NCBI GenBank assembly: GCA_964438025.1
Contig: CAYTIK010000014.1
Location: forward strand, 1-24,495
Source: GCA-002790615 sp964438025
GTDB lineage: Bacteria; Patescibacteriota; Minisyncoccia; Moranbacterales; UBA2206
DNA length: 24,495 nt
Direction: 5' to 3'
Both the position numbers and the translations under genes were made by a program. This document shows positions 1 through 6,599 of the stretch, in pieces. Each line of letters begins with the position of its first letter. The first letter of the stretch is position 1. The notes under the pieces were generated by a model. That model was given only the letters and a program-made list of their open reading frames with translations, was not told where the DNA came from and searched no databases.

Positions 1-1145
1 CTCAAAACTCAAAACGTATAGGCATTACACGGATCCACTTAGAAGAGGATACGGGAAAATCCATACATCCCAAGGGAACCGATTATTCGTTGGTAGATTT
101 TAACCGTTCCGGAGTACCATTAATGGAATTGGTAACCGAACCAGACTTGGAAAGCGGCCAAGAAACCAAGCTTTTTTGCCAGAAATTGCAGCAAATTTTC
201 CGTTATTTGGATATTTCCGATGCCGATATGGAAAAAGGGCAAATGCGCTGTGAAGTCAATATTTCCTTGCACAAAGAAGGGGAAGATAAATTAAACGGAA
301 CAAAAGTGGAGGTGAAAAATATTAATTCTTTTAAATTTGTCGAAAAAGCCATCGATTACGAAATTGCGAGACAATCGGAAATATTGGAAAAAGGTGAAAA
401 AATTGTCCAGGAAACTCGTGGTTTTGACAGTGTGAAAAACATTACTTTTTCTCAGCGCAGTAAAGAATCAGCCCATGATTACCGCTATTTTCCCGAACCG
501 GATATCCCACCTCTCCAATTTTCGGCGGAATATTTTAGCGAGTTAAAAAGAAGATTGCCGGAAATGCCGGAAGTCAAGAAGAAGCGTCTTGTAGAAGAAT
601 ATAATATTTCGCCGGAAAACGCGGAAGTGATTGTGTCAGATAAGAGTTTGGCGGAATATTTTGAAAATGTAGTTTCGGAAATCAAGGAAAAATTGAAGTG
701 TCAGGAATTTACAGTCGAGGAAGGCAAATGTTTGAAGCTAGCGGCTAATTACATCGTCAGTGAACTGCAAAAACATTTGCTGAAAAATAATCAAAGTATA
801 ATGGACATTAAAATAACTCCAGAAAACTACGCGGAACTCATAGCGGTTATTGCCAGCGGCCAAATCAATTCTAGTGCTGCGCAAACCGTACTCGCAGAAA
901 TGTATCAAACTGGCGTTGATCCTTCGCAAATCATTGAAGAGGAGGGATTATTGCAAATGGATGATGTGGATGAATTAAATAACATCGTGGAAAAAGTGCT
1001 GGCTAATAATGAAGCTTCAGTCAAGGATTATCAAGGCGGAAAAGCCAATGCGCTGCAATTCTTGGTTGGACAGGTGATGTCGGCAACGAAGGGAAAAGCC
1101 AATCCAAAACTGACGTTAGATTTGTTGAAAAAGAAAATAAGTTAG
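1..1145 (+). CDS. gatB: Asp-tRNA(Asn)/Glu-tRNA(Gln) amidotransferase subunit B, 5'-truncated
   Basis: GatB binds mischarged Glu-tRNA(Gln) or Asp-tRNA(Asn) in the cytoplasmic GatCAB complex and activates the carboxyl side chain for amidation with ammonia from GatA. The reading frame is open from position 3 to the stop at 1143-1145, so the gene enters from the left edge; a start can be drawn at 90, but conserved GatB sequence is encoded before it (IGITRIHLEEDTGKSIHPKG), so that is not the true start. Visible: the DFNRSGVPLMELVTEPD core, EVKNINSF, the DYRYFPEPD motif, and the helical plus YqeY-like tail ending GKANPKLTLDLLKKKIS. About 380 of roughly 475 usual residues are present; the N-terminal part lies outside. 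The last 17 residues are echoed downstream in another frame (see 1148-1240). Identification is secure. Confidence 0.97.
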   Translation, partial: QNSKRIGITRIHLEEDTGKSIHPKGTDYSLVDFNRSGVPLMELVTEPDLESGQETKLFCQKLQQIFRYLDISDADMEKGQMRCEVNISLHKEGEDKLNGTKVEVKNINSFKFVEKAIDYEIARQSEILEKGEKIVQETRGFDSVKNITFSQRSKESAHDYRYFPEPDIPPLQFSAEYFSELKRRLPEMPEVKKKRLVEEYNISPENAEVIVSDKSLAEYFENVVSEIKEKLKCQEFTVEEGKCLKLAANYIVSELQKHLLKNNQSIMDIKITPENYAELIAVIASGQINSSAAQTVLAEMYQTGVDPSQIIEEEGLLQMDDVDELNNIVEKVLANNEASVKDYQGGKANALQFLVGQVMSATKGKANPKLTLDLLKKKIS

Positions 1146-1147
1146 GT

Positions 1148-1240
1148 AAAATCTCCAGATCCGCCTTTGGCGGAAGAGAATCGAAAGGCAAGGCTAATCC
1201 GCAAGTAGCATCGGAATTATTGAAAAATAAAATAGGCTAA
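1148..1240 (+). pseudogene. Relic of a second GatB C-terminus
   Basis: Directly after the gatB stop, in a different frame, codons 1187-1237 read GKANPQVASELLKNKIG and then TAA at 1238-1240. This matches the GatB family tail (GKANPxxxxxLLKxKI) and parallels the gatB end GKANPKLTLDLLKKKIS, but the codons differ throughout. The residues before it (GRESK) also resemble the family consensus ahead of GKANP. A perfect hairpin TCCGCC-TTT-GGCGGA (1160-1174) lies at the junction. It is too short and lacks a start, so it is a fragment: a displaced original 3' end or the remains of a gatB paralogue. Confidence 0.7.
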
Positions 1241-1258
1241 AATATTTATTTATTTTTT

Positions 1259-1284
1259 CCACCTTCTTTTTAAAAAGAAGGTGG
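1259..1284. repeat. Perfect 26-bp A/T-centred palindrome
   Basis: CCACCTTCTTTTT followed by its exact reverse complement. It could act as a terminator after gatB, since the second half continues without a clear T-run, but its form (a G/C end and an A/T centre) resembles the palindrome at 3965-3993, so I treat it as a repeat. It opens a block of nested inverted repeats that fills the gene-free stretch 1241-1511. Confidence 0.75.
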
Positions 1285-1309
1285 ACTAAGAAAAGCCCGC
1301 CCAGCTCGT

Positions 1310-1410
1310 AAAGCGATAAATTTGGACTCGCTCACTAAAACTTCTCAAGCCGCTAACGCTTAAAAGAGAAGTTTTAAAACGTTCGCTTCGTCTCGAATTT
1401 ATAGCGCTTT
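1310..1410. repeat. Nested inverted-repeat element
   Basis: The outer arms AAAGCGATAAATT (1310-1322) and AATTTATAGCGCTTT (1396-1410, with one bulge) enclose a perfect 10-bp inner inverted repeat, AAAACTTCTC (1337-1346) with GAGAAGTTTT (1366-1375). The block can fold into one long stem. It contains no ORF with coding character. It looks like a small non-autonomous element or a decayed insertion. Confidence 0.65.
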
Positions 1411-1440
1411 ACTACGCCAAGGCGGAAAAGTTTAATTTAA

Positions 1441-1495
1441 GCTCACTTCGTCTGAATTCGTTCCCAAGTCTTACGTAAGGCTGAAGTTTTTAAGA
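1441..1495. repeat. Dispersed repeat, copy 1 (16 nt past the miaA stop)
   Basis: GCTCACTTCGTC-GAATTCGTTCC-AAGTCTT-GTAAGGCTGAA closely resembles 4098-4150 (GCTCACTCGGCG-GAATTCGTTCC-GAGCCTT-TTAAGGCTGAA). Both copies end 16 nt beyond a minus-strand stop codon (miaA here, thrS there). On the minus strand the proximal part folds as AGCCTT/AAG(G/A)CT. A 3' UTR or terminator-like role is possible but there is no U-run. Confidence 0.6.
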
Positions 1496-1511
1496 AGTTA
1501 ATTATAAGTAG

Positions 1512-2462
1512 TTATTTTAGAAAATTTCTTGCTATTTTTTTTGTTTGCGAATAATTTTTTAACCACTTTATTCTTGAATCTTTTTGAAACCAAGTCATTT
1601 GGCGCTTGGCGTAGTGGATGATATCAAAATATAATTTGGTTTCCATTTCTTTCCGGCTAATTTTATGCTGTAAAAATCTGGCCAGCCAGCGGAATTCCAG
1701 GCCCAAGTTTTCCAATCTTTTCCAGCTGACGCCATATTTCTGATGTAAATTTTCTACTTCCCCAATCATGCCCATCTTCAGACGTTTTTGCAGACGTTTT
1801 TTAATATTAGCGCGTAGTTTTTTTTTGGGGATGTTGAGGCCGATTTGCAAAAAGTTGTATTGAAATACCCCCTCACCCGGCTCTTCGAGCCACCCTCTCC
1901 CGGCGGGAGAGGGGGTTGGGGGGAGAGGGGAAATTTTTAATTTAGGAACAGAACCCAGTGTTTTGCAGATTTCGATAGCGCGAATCAAGCGAACTTTATT
2001 TTGCGCATCGATATTTTTGGCTCTTCTGGCATCTAGTTTTTTGAGCATCAAAAAAATTTTTTCGGTGCTGAATTTATTTAAGCGCGCTCTTAATTTCCAA
2101 TCCGGCTTCACTTCCGGGAAAACTACGCCATCTACTAAGGTCTTGATCCAAAAGCCGGTGCCGCCGCAGATAATTGGCAATTTGCCACGGTTTAAGATAT
2201 TTTGAATTATTTTTTGCGCCTTTTTTTGAAATTGATTGGCGCTCCAGTAAGAATCAAGATTTAAAATATCAATCAGCCAATGCTTAACCTTTTTTTGCTC
2301 TACTGGAGTAACCTTGCCTGTAGTTAGGTTGGCTTGGCGATAAATCTGCCGGCTATCGGCAGAAATTATTTCACCGTTGAATTTGCGAGCCAATTTAATA
2401 GCAATATCCGATTTTCCGGATGCCGTTGGTCCAAGGATTACGATAATTTTGTTATTTTCCAT
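1512..2462 (-). CDS. miaA: tRNA dimethylallyltransferase with repeat-derived insert
   Basis: MiaA transfers a dimethylallyl group to N6 of A37 in tRNAs reading UNN codons; MiaB, encoded just upstream, then methylthiolates the same base. The 316-residue protein shows the P-loop GPTASGKS (11-18), ISADSRQIY (34-41), GGTGFW (100-105) and QNKVRLIRAIEI (154-165). The start at 2462 was chosen because the reading frame upstream of it runs into a dispersed repeat and adds 15 non-family residues. No Shine-Dalgarno sequence precedes it. Residues 178-201 are translated from a GC-rich palindromic repeat (1868-1930) and interrupt the protein just after the region containing the conserved RAIEI helix. It is probably co-transcribed with miaB and thrS. 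The identity is secure; whether the insert is tolerated is an inference from the otherwise intact frame. Confidence 0.96.
   Translation of the reverse strand: MENNKIIVILGPTASGKSDIAIKLARKFNGEIISADSRQIYRQANLTTGKVTPVEQKKVKHWLIDILNLDSYWSANQFQKKAQKIIQNILNRGKLPIICGGTGFWIKTLVDGVVFPEVKPDWKLRARLNKFSTEKIFLMLKKLDARRAKNIDAQNKVRLIRAIEICKTLGSVPKLKISPLPPTPSPAGRGWLEEPGEGVFQYNFLQIGLNIPKKKLRANIKKRLQKRLKMGMIGEVENLHQKYGVSWKRLENLGLEFRWLARFLQHKISRKEMETKLYFDIIHYAKRQMTWFQKDSRIKWLKNYSQTKKIARNFLK
1868..1930. repeat. In-frame palindromic repeat inside miaA
   Basis: Two adjacent hairpins: GGCTC-TTC-GAGCC (1879-1891) and a perfect 9-bp stem CCCTCTCCC-GGC-GGGAGAGGG (1893-1913), flanked by C-rich and G-rich ends that can pair further. 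It encodes a Pro/Gly-rich segment (PLPPTPSPAGRGWLEEPGEG) without disturbing the frame. The CCCTCTCCC-type palindrome is a widespread bacterial repeat class, normally found between genes. Confidence 0.85.
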
Positions 2463-2474
2463 AAAATATAATTG

Positions 2475-2551
2475 TATGTCATTGCGAGTCCCAAAGGGGC
2501 GTGGCAATCTAAATTTAATTAATTAGATTGCTTCGCTTCGCTCGCAAAGAC
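2475..2551. repeat. Inverted repeat between miaB and miaA
   Basis: Left arm TGTCATTGCGAG...GGCAATCT (2475-2508), right arm AGATTGC...CTCGCAAAGACA (2524-2551), roughly 16 nt between. This is the familiar 'CATTGCGAG...GCAATCT' type of bacterial dispersed repeat. Its right arm supplies the last codons of miaB (residues LRAKRSNLIN and the stop) and its left arm supplies the spurious N-terminal extension of miaA, so it has replaced the original 3' end of miaB. Confidence 0.85.
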
Positions 2552-3954
2552 AATTTTCCTTCTAAATTCCAATTATTAGCCTGGATTATTTTAGCTTTTA
2601 CGATTCTACCAATTAAATTTTTTTTTGTTGAAATTATTTTAACATTTTTCATAGTGCGGGTCCGGCCGAAATAAATTATTTCCCCCTTTTTAAAAGGGGG
2701 GTTAGGGGGGATTTTTAAATTTTCAAATCCCTCTTTAGTTCTCCCTTTTCCAAAGGGAGAAGTGTTTTTATCAATCAGAACCTCCAAGGTTTTTCTCAGA
2801 TATTTTTGATTATTGGCAGAGGAAGTTTTTTTGAGAATTTCATTCAAATATTTTTCCCGGCGGGATTTTTCGGCTTTCGAGATGTTATTTTTCAGTTTAT
2901 AAGCAGCCGTGCCGGGGCGCGGGGAATATTGGCCGAAATAAACCATATCAAAGCCGACTTTTTTCATTATTTCAGCTGATTTAAAAAAATGTTTTTTAGT
3001 TTCACCAGGAAAACCGATAATAATATCAGAAGTCAGAGAATATAATTTATCGGGTTTATATTTTTGAAAAGATTTTTTAATTTGCTTAACTAATTTTAAA
3101 TATTCTTGGCGGGTATATTTCCGATTCATTTTTTGCAGAATTTTGTCATCGCCGGCTTGCAGGGGCAAGTGGATAAATTCACAAACTTTAGACAACCGGG
3201 TGGCAGTTTTAATTAATTCAGCGGAAAAATCCTTGGGATGGTTGCTGATGAAACTGATCCAGAAATTTCCAGGGATATGATTAATTTTTTTAAGTAAATC
3301 AGAAAAATTAATGAATTTCGAATTTGTTTTAGATTTGTAGCTATTAACATTCTGACCTAAGAGTATTATTTCTTTACAGCCTTTTTTGGTTAAGCCTCTG
3401 ATTTCTTGGAGGATTTTTCCGACTGGACGGGAAATTTCCCGACCGCGGGCGTAAGGGACGACGCAATAAGCGCAGAAATTGTTGCAGCCGGTCATAATCG
3501 GCACATAGGCTTGATAAGTGTTAGCATATTTTGGATTAACTGATAAATATGCGATATTCTCATTGTTTACGATATTATTTTGTGCCGAAATTTTAAATTT
3601 ACAATTTTCAATTTTCAATGAATTTTCAATGATCCAATTTTCAAACAGAGCAAGATTATTTATGGAGACAAATAAGTCCACTTTATTTTTTAATTTTCTT
3701 TGCACGTCCTTGCGGTTAGCTAAACAGCCGGTTAAAATAATTTTTATTTTAGGACTATTTTTCCAGACATTGTGGATATAACTAAAAACCCGGTCTTCGG
3801 CGGTCTGGCGGACGCCACAGGAATTAACCACGACCAAGTCCGCTTTTTCTTTTGAAAAAACAGGAAAAAATTCGCTTTTTTCCAATTGAGCGGCAATGCG
3901 TTCCGAATCCGAATAATTCATCTGGCAGCCAAAAGTTTTGATAAAATATTTCAT
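2515..3954 (-). CDS. miaB: tRNA-2-methylthio-N6-dimethylallyladenosine synthase
   Basis: Radical-SAM methylthiotransferase that converts i6A37 to ms2i6A37 in tRNA, following MiaA. Of 479 residues, the N-terminal UPF0004 domain carries the auxiliary cluster cysteines C10, C46 and C77; the SAM cluster CxxxCxxC is C157, C161, C164 in TGCNNFCAYC; the TRAM RNA-binding domain lies near 387-468 (GRTRTMKNV at 430-438). The start at 3954 gives the family N-terminus MKYFIKTFGCQMN; a 14-residue longer start exists only because a palindrome (3965-3993) is read through. Three repeat-derived stretches are translated: residues about 106-122 from a 7-bp array, 397-425 from two palindromes inside the TRAM domain, and 470-479 from the inverted repeat behind the gene. 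All catalytic residues remain, so it is probably functional. Confidence 0.96.
   Translation of the reverse strand: MKYFIKTFGCQMNYSDSERIAAQLEKSEFFPVFSKEKADLVVVNSCGVRQTAEDRVFSYIHNVWKNSPKIKIILTGCLANRKDVQRKLKNKVDLFVSINNLALFENWIIENSLKIENCKFKISAQNNIVNNENIAYLSVNPKYANTYQAYVPIMTGCNNFCAYCVVPYARGREISRPVGKILQEIRGLTKKGCKEIILLGQNVNSYKSKTNSKFINFSDLLKKINHIPGNFWISFISNHPKDFSAELIKTATRLSKVCEFIHLPLQAGDDKILQKMNRKYTRQEYLKLVKQIKKSFQKYKPDKLYSLTSDIIIGFPGETKKHFFKSAEIMKKVGFDMVYFGQYSPRPGTAAYKLKNNISKAEKSRREKYLNEILKKTSSANNQKYLRKTLEVLIDKNTSPFGKGRTKEGFENLKIPPNPPFKKGEIIYFGRTRTMKNVKIISTKKNLIGRIVKAKIIQANNWNLEGKLSLRAKRSNLIN
2682..2759. repeat. Pair of palindromes inside the TRAM part of miaB
   Basis: CCCCCTTTT-T-AAAAGGGGG (2682-2700) and CTCCCTTT-TCC-AAAGGGAG (2741-2759) are two perfect hairpins about 40 bp apart. 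They encode the stretch SPFGKGRTKEGF...IPPNPPFKKGE, absent from the TRAM consensus, in which VLIDK would run directly into IIYFGRTRT. 'CCCTTTTTAAAAGGGGG' palindromes are a common intergenic repeat; here the copy is coding and frame-preserving. Confidence 0.85.
3598..3644. repeat. 7-bp unit array inside miaB
   Basis: TTTACAA, TTTTCAA, TTTTCAA (3598-3618), then TTTTCAA at 3623-3629 and 3638-3644, separated by imperfect units. It encodes a low-complexity linker (IENSLKIENCKFKI) between the UPF0004 and radical-SAM domains. Same heptad class as the arrays near rnhB, rpsP and rplL. Confidence 0.75.
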
Positions 3955-3964
3955 AGTTTGATTC

Positions 3965-3993
3965 TTACTTTTTCTTTCCGCAAGAAAAAGTAA
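3965..3993. repeat. Palindrome upstream of miaB
   Basis: Perfect 12-bp stem TTACTTTTTCTT with AAGAAAAAGTAA around the loop TCCGC. It begins 11 nt before the miaB start codon, so it lies in the transcript just upstream of the start and could hide or space the initiation site. Together with 4016-4150 it fills the 212-bp thrS-miaB gap; that gap also holds a perfect TTTTTTGC-TTC-GCAAAAA hairpin near 4052-4076. Confidence 0.75.
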
Positions 3994-4097
3994 CAAAAAG
4001 AACTCTCAGCCCAACTACAGTCTCAGACGAATTCTCGCCTCCTTCGCTAAAATTCCTATTTTTTGCTTCGCAAAAAGATCGTCAGAAATTTCTTTAC

Positions 4098-4150
4098 GCT
4101 CACTCGGCGGAATTCGTTCCTGAGCCTTCCGTTAAGGCTGAAAGATTTTA
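4098..4150. repeat. Dispersed repeat, copy 2 (16 nt past the thrS stop)
   Basis: Second copy of the element at 1441-1495, at the same distance from the preceding minus-strand stop codon. On the minus strand it contains the hairpin AGCCTT-AACGG-AAGGCT. Confidence 0.6.
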
Positions 4151-4166
4151 AATTTTTTATTTTAAT

Positions 4167-5921
4167 TTATTTCTTTTCGGCGATTTCTTTCTGTATTTTT
4201 TCGATAAATTCGGAAAGTTTGATAACTTTTTGTTCCTTGTTTCGAGATCGGACAGCGACAGATTCAGATTGGGATTCTTTTTCACCCACGACTAAAATAT
4301 AAGGAATTTTTTGTTTTTCGGCTACGCGGATACGTTTGCCTAGCGACTCAGCGGAATTATCCATTTCCACGCGGATAGTATTTTCTTTCAATTTTTCTAG
4401 CACCTTTTCTCCGTAGTTATTAAATTTTTCCGAAACCGGAATAATAATAGCTTGTATCGGAGAGAGCCAAAGCGGGAAAGCGCCAGCAAAATGTTCGATT
4501 AAGAGAACAAGAAATCTTTCGTAGGAACCTAAAACGGCTCGGTGTACCATAACAGGATTTATTTCCTTGCCTTTATTATCCGTATAAACAAGATTAAAAC
4601 GCTTGGGAGTGGCAAAATCAACTTGCACGGTTGGGATTTGAATTTCTTTACCCAGGGCGTCTTTGAACATAAAATCAAGTTTTGGCCCATAAAGAGCAGC
4701 TTCACCTTTGCGACGTTGGGCATTTAATTTCATTTCATCGGAAATTTCTTCCAGCATTTTTTCGCACAAGTCCCAATCTTTGGGCTCTCCGATATATTTT
4801 TCCGGATGGGCGTAATCTCTAACGGATAGTGAAACCCAGTGATTGTCCCACATACCAAGTCCGCTGTAAAAATCCTTGATAATGTTTATCAGATTTTTAA
4901 TTTCATCTTTAACTTGGTCTATTCGGCAAAATGAATGGCCATCTTCCACTGTTATAGCATAGACTCTATTTAATCCGCCGACTTCGCCGGATTTTTCCGC
5001 CCGATACATTTTATCTGATTCCATATAGCGAATAGGCAAGTCGCGGTAGGAGCGACGTCTGGATGCATAAATTTGCGTATGGTGAGGACATTGAACAGGC
5101 TTTAACGCGAAATTATGTTCTCGGGAAGAGCTAACCTGAAAAAGTTCTTCTCCGAATTTTTTAGCGTGGCCAGAAAGTTCAAAAAGTTCAACTTTAGCCA
5201 AAGGCGGGCACATAACTTTTTCAAATCCATGATTTCTGCAGACAGTTTCAATGTGTTTTTTTAATTCATCTATGATGATGACTCCTTTGGGCGTAAATAG
5301 CGGCAAACCCGGACCAACCAAATCGGAAAAGCAAAATAAATCTAATTCCTTCCCTAATTTTCTGTGATCGCGTTTTAAAGCTTCTTCTTGCCGAGCGGCA
5401 TATTCCCCTAATTCTTCCTTAGATTCAAAAGCTAAACCGTAAATTCTTTGCAGTTGTTTGTTTTTTTCATTGCTTTTCCAATACACTCCGGAAATGCGAG
5501 AAAGCTTGAAAGAGTCCTCTTCTATTTCTCCAGTCGAATCTAGGTGCGGTCCGGAGCAGAGATCAACGAAATTATTCAGTTTATAAACGGAAACTTTCTT
5601 TTCTCCCGTTTTTTCCAAATCTTTTATCAGCTCGATTTTATAATCTTGGTTAACTTTTTTAAAATGTTCCAAGGCTTTTTTTATCGGCATTTCCGCTTGT
5701 TCTATAGGGTAATTGGCTTGAATTATTTTTTTCATTTTTTCTTCCAAGAGCGGCAGATCCTCGGGAATCAGAGTGCGAGGAAGCTCGAAATCATAATAGA
5801 ATCCGTTTTCCACGGCCGGACCGACGCCAAATTTGGCTTCCGGGAACATTTCTAAAACCGCGGCAGCTAAAACATGCGATGCGCTGTGGCGGAGGATTTC
5901 TAGGTTTTTTTCTTTGGACAT
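4167..5921 (-). CDS. thrS: Threonyl-tRNA synthetase lacking the TGS domain
   Basis: ThrRS charges tRNA(Thr) and hydrolyses mischarged Ser-tRNA(Thr). The 584-residue protein starts directly in the editing domain: HSASH (11-15 region) and CSGPH are its metal-site-like motifs. The class II core follows with MCPPLAK (motif 1 region), the zinc ligand Cys in VQCPHH, motif 2 around RYMESDKMYRAEKSGEVGG, the second ligand His in EDGHSFC, motif 3 around MVHRAVLGSYERF, and a C-terminal anticodon-binding domain from about 490 (SPIQAIIIPVSEKF). The E. coli enzyme has 642 residues with an N-terminal TGS domain of about 60; that domain is absent here. The start is fixed by the T-box leader immediately upstream. 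Expression is predicted to rise when tRNA(Thr) is uncharged. First gene of a likely thrS-miaB-miaA operon. Confidence 0.97.
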   Translation of the reverse strand: MSKEKNLEILRHSASHVLAAAVLEMFPEAKFGVGPAVENGFYYDFELPRTLIPEDLPLLEEKMKKIIQANYPIEQAEMPIKKALEHFKKVNQDYKIELIKDLEKTGEKKVSVYKLNNFVDLCSGPHLDSTGEIEEDSFKLSRISGVYWKSNEKNKQLQRIYGLAFESKEELGEYAARQEEALKRDHRKLGKELDLFCFSDLVGPGLPLFTPKGVIIIDELKKHIETVCRNHGFEKVMCPPLAKVELFELSGHAKKFGEELFQVSSSREHNFALKPVQCPHHTQIYASRRRSYRDLPIRYMESDKMYRAEKSGEVGGLNRVYAITVEDGHSFCRIDQVKDEIKNLINIIKDFYSGLGMWDNHWVSLSVRDYAHPEKYIGEPKDWDLCEKMLEEISDEMKLNAQRRKGEAALYGPKLDFMFKDALGKEIQIPTVQVDFATPKRFNLVYTDNKGKEINPVMVHRAVLGSYERFLVLLIEHFAGAFPLWLSPIQAIIIPVSEKFNNYGEKVLEKLKENTIRVEMDNSAESLGKRIRVAEKQKIPYILVVGEKESQSESVAVRSRNKEQKVIKLSEFIEKIQKEIAEKK

Positions 5922-5949
5922 ATAATTTTTTATTAAAAATAAAATAAAT

Positions 5950-5996
5950 AAAAACCCGTCTCAAAAATCTTCAATTGAAAATTTATGGGACGGGTC
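5950..5996 (-). terminator. T-box-controlled intrinsic terminator before thrS
   Basis: On the minus strand the stem ACCCGTC (5995-5989) pairs with GACGGGT (5960-5954), followed by TTTT. Its 5' arm overlaps the bases that the T-box antiterminator also needs (CCCGT-CCC), so the two structures exclude each other. This is the expected arrangement for transcription attenuation. Confidence 0.9.
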
Positions 5997-6118
5997 TTTT
6001 TTCCCGCGGTTCCACCCAAATTTCCCGTCAGTCGTGACTGACAAGACACTTTTTTTGCCGTTAGCGCGGGCAACTCGCGGAAACTCAATGGTTGGTTAAG
6101 CCATTTCAACGCTTCAAT
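5987..6118 (-). promoter_or_regulatory. T-box riboswitch leader (threonine), compact form
   Basis: The minus strand carries the T-box core TGGGTGGAACCGCGGG (6018-6003). The antiterminator folds as GGG/CCC, a 7-nt bulge TGGAACC, then GCGGG/CCCGT around an A-rich loop, as in the family. Upstream is a 6-bp hairpin GTCAGT-CACG-ACTGAC (stem III position) and two small hairpins, AATGG/CCATT with ACC (a Thr codon, 6094-6096) in its loop, and CGCG/CGCG. From the predicted start near 6118 to the T-box is only about 100 nt, much shorter than the usual leader with a long stem I. The motif and its position before thrS make the assignment strong; the specifier placement is inferred. Confidence 0.92.
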
Positions 6119-6124
6119 AGTTTA

Positions 6125-6152
6125 ATTATATTAAATCAGGGCCAAATGTCAA
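6125..6152 (-). promoter_or_regulatory. thrS promoter
   Basis: Minus strand: perfect TTGACA (6152-6147), 16-bp spacer, perfect TATAAT (6130-6125). It places the transcript start near 6118, just ahead of the T-box leader. Confidence 0.9.
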
Positions 6153-6251
6153 TTCGGGTTTAATATCTTGCTAAATTAAGCTTTTCGTGCTAGCTTATTC
6201 TTTAGGAGAGCGGCCCTTTGACAATTATTGGTATAAACATTTTTTCCAGAA

Positions 6252-6258
6252 AGGAGGT
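6252..6258 (+). promoter_or_regulatory. Strong Shine-Dalgarno site
   Basis: Perfect AGGAGGT, 6 nt before the ATG at 6265. It decides this start over a GTG at 6187 that would add 26 residues. Most other genes here have no recognisable ribosome-binding site. Confidence 0.85.
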
Positions 6259-6264
6259 GGGGAA

Positions 6265-6558
6265 ATGAATAGCGGATTGTCTTTTTGTCAGAATACCAAC
6301 CAGAGCCTGCAGGTGCATGGAATTATGGTTGGAAAAGAAAAACCAGAAGATGTCGAATTAAACCAAGCAGTTGTAAGATTGAAAATGGTTGGCATTTTGC
6401 CACCAGATGCCAGTTTTGCCAATCGGGCGAAATGTGGGGAATTTCTCTTAAGTGAAAAGAAAAAATTCAAGGAGGGTATAAGTGCATTAAACAGAGAGCA
6501 AGAACAGGTTCTCAATCAAGGGCTGCGGGATATCATTGGCAACAGTCTCTATTCTTGA
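6265..6558 (+). CDS. Unknown 97-residue protein
   Basis: I do not recognise this protein. It is mostly helical-looking and charged in its C-terminal half (about 60-90: SEKKKFKEG...NREQEQVLNQG), with no signal peptide and no membrane segment. There are only two cysteines (positions 8 and 57) and no clear motif. A perfect Shine-Dalgarno site precedes the ATG and the gene ends in TGA. It is followed after 41 bp by a second small gene with the same kind of ribosome-binding site, so the two are probably translated from one transcript ending at the terminator 6984-7021. It lies divergent from thrS. No convincing -10 box was found; TTGACA at 6218 has no partner at the right distance. The coding assignment rests on the Shine-Dalgarno site and ORF length. 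Confidence 0.75.
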   Translation: MNSGLSFCQNTNQSLQVHGIMVGKEKPEDVELNQAVVRLKMVGILPPDASFANRAKCGEFLLSEKKKFKEGISALNREQEQVLNQGLRDIIGNSLYS

Positions 6559-6584
6559 CTTGGTTTTTACTCATTTCAATCTGA

Positions 6585-6591
6585 AGGAGGT
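6585..6591 (+). promoter_or_regulatory. Strong Shine-Dalgarno site
   Basis: Perfect AGGAGGT, 8 nt before the ATG at 6600. Second such site in the same small module. Confidence 0.85.
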
Positions 6592-6599
6592 AATTTCGC

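Noticed and set aside
1259..1284. gatB terminator
   Set aside because: A perfect stem, but no T-run after it on the plus strand; it fits better as one of the palindromic repeats.
2463..2507. Longer miaA start at 2507
   Set aside because: The extension is translated from the dispersed repeat between miaB and miaA and is not part of the family.
3955..3996. Longer miaB start at 3996
   Set aside because: The extra 14 residues are translated from a palindrome; the family begins MKYFIKTFGCQMN at 3954.
6218..6240. TTGACA at 6218 as promoter of the small-protein module
   Set aside because: No -10-like hexamer at 15-19 bp; the only TATAAA is 8 bp away.
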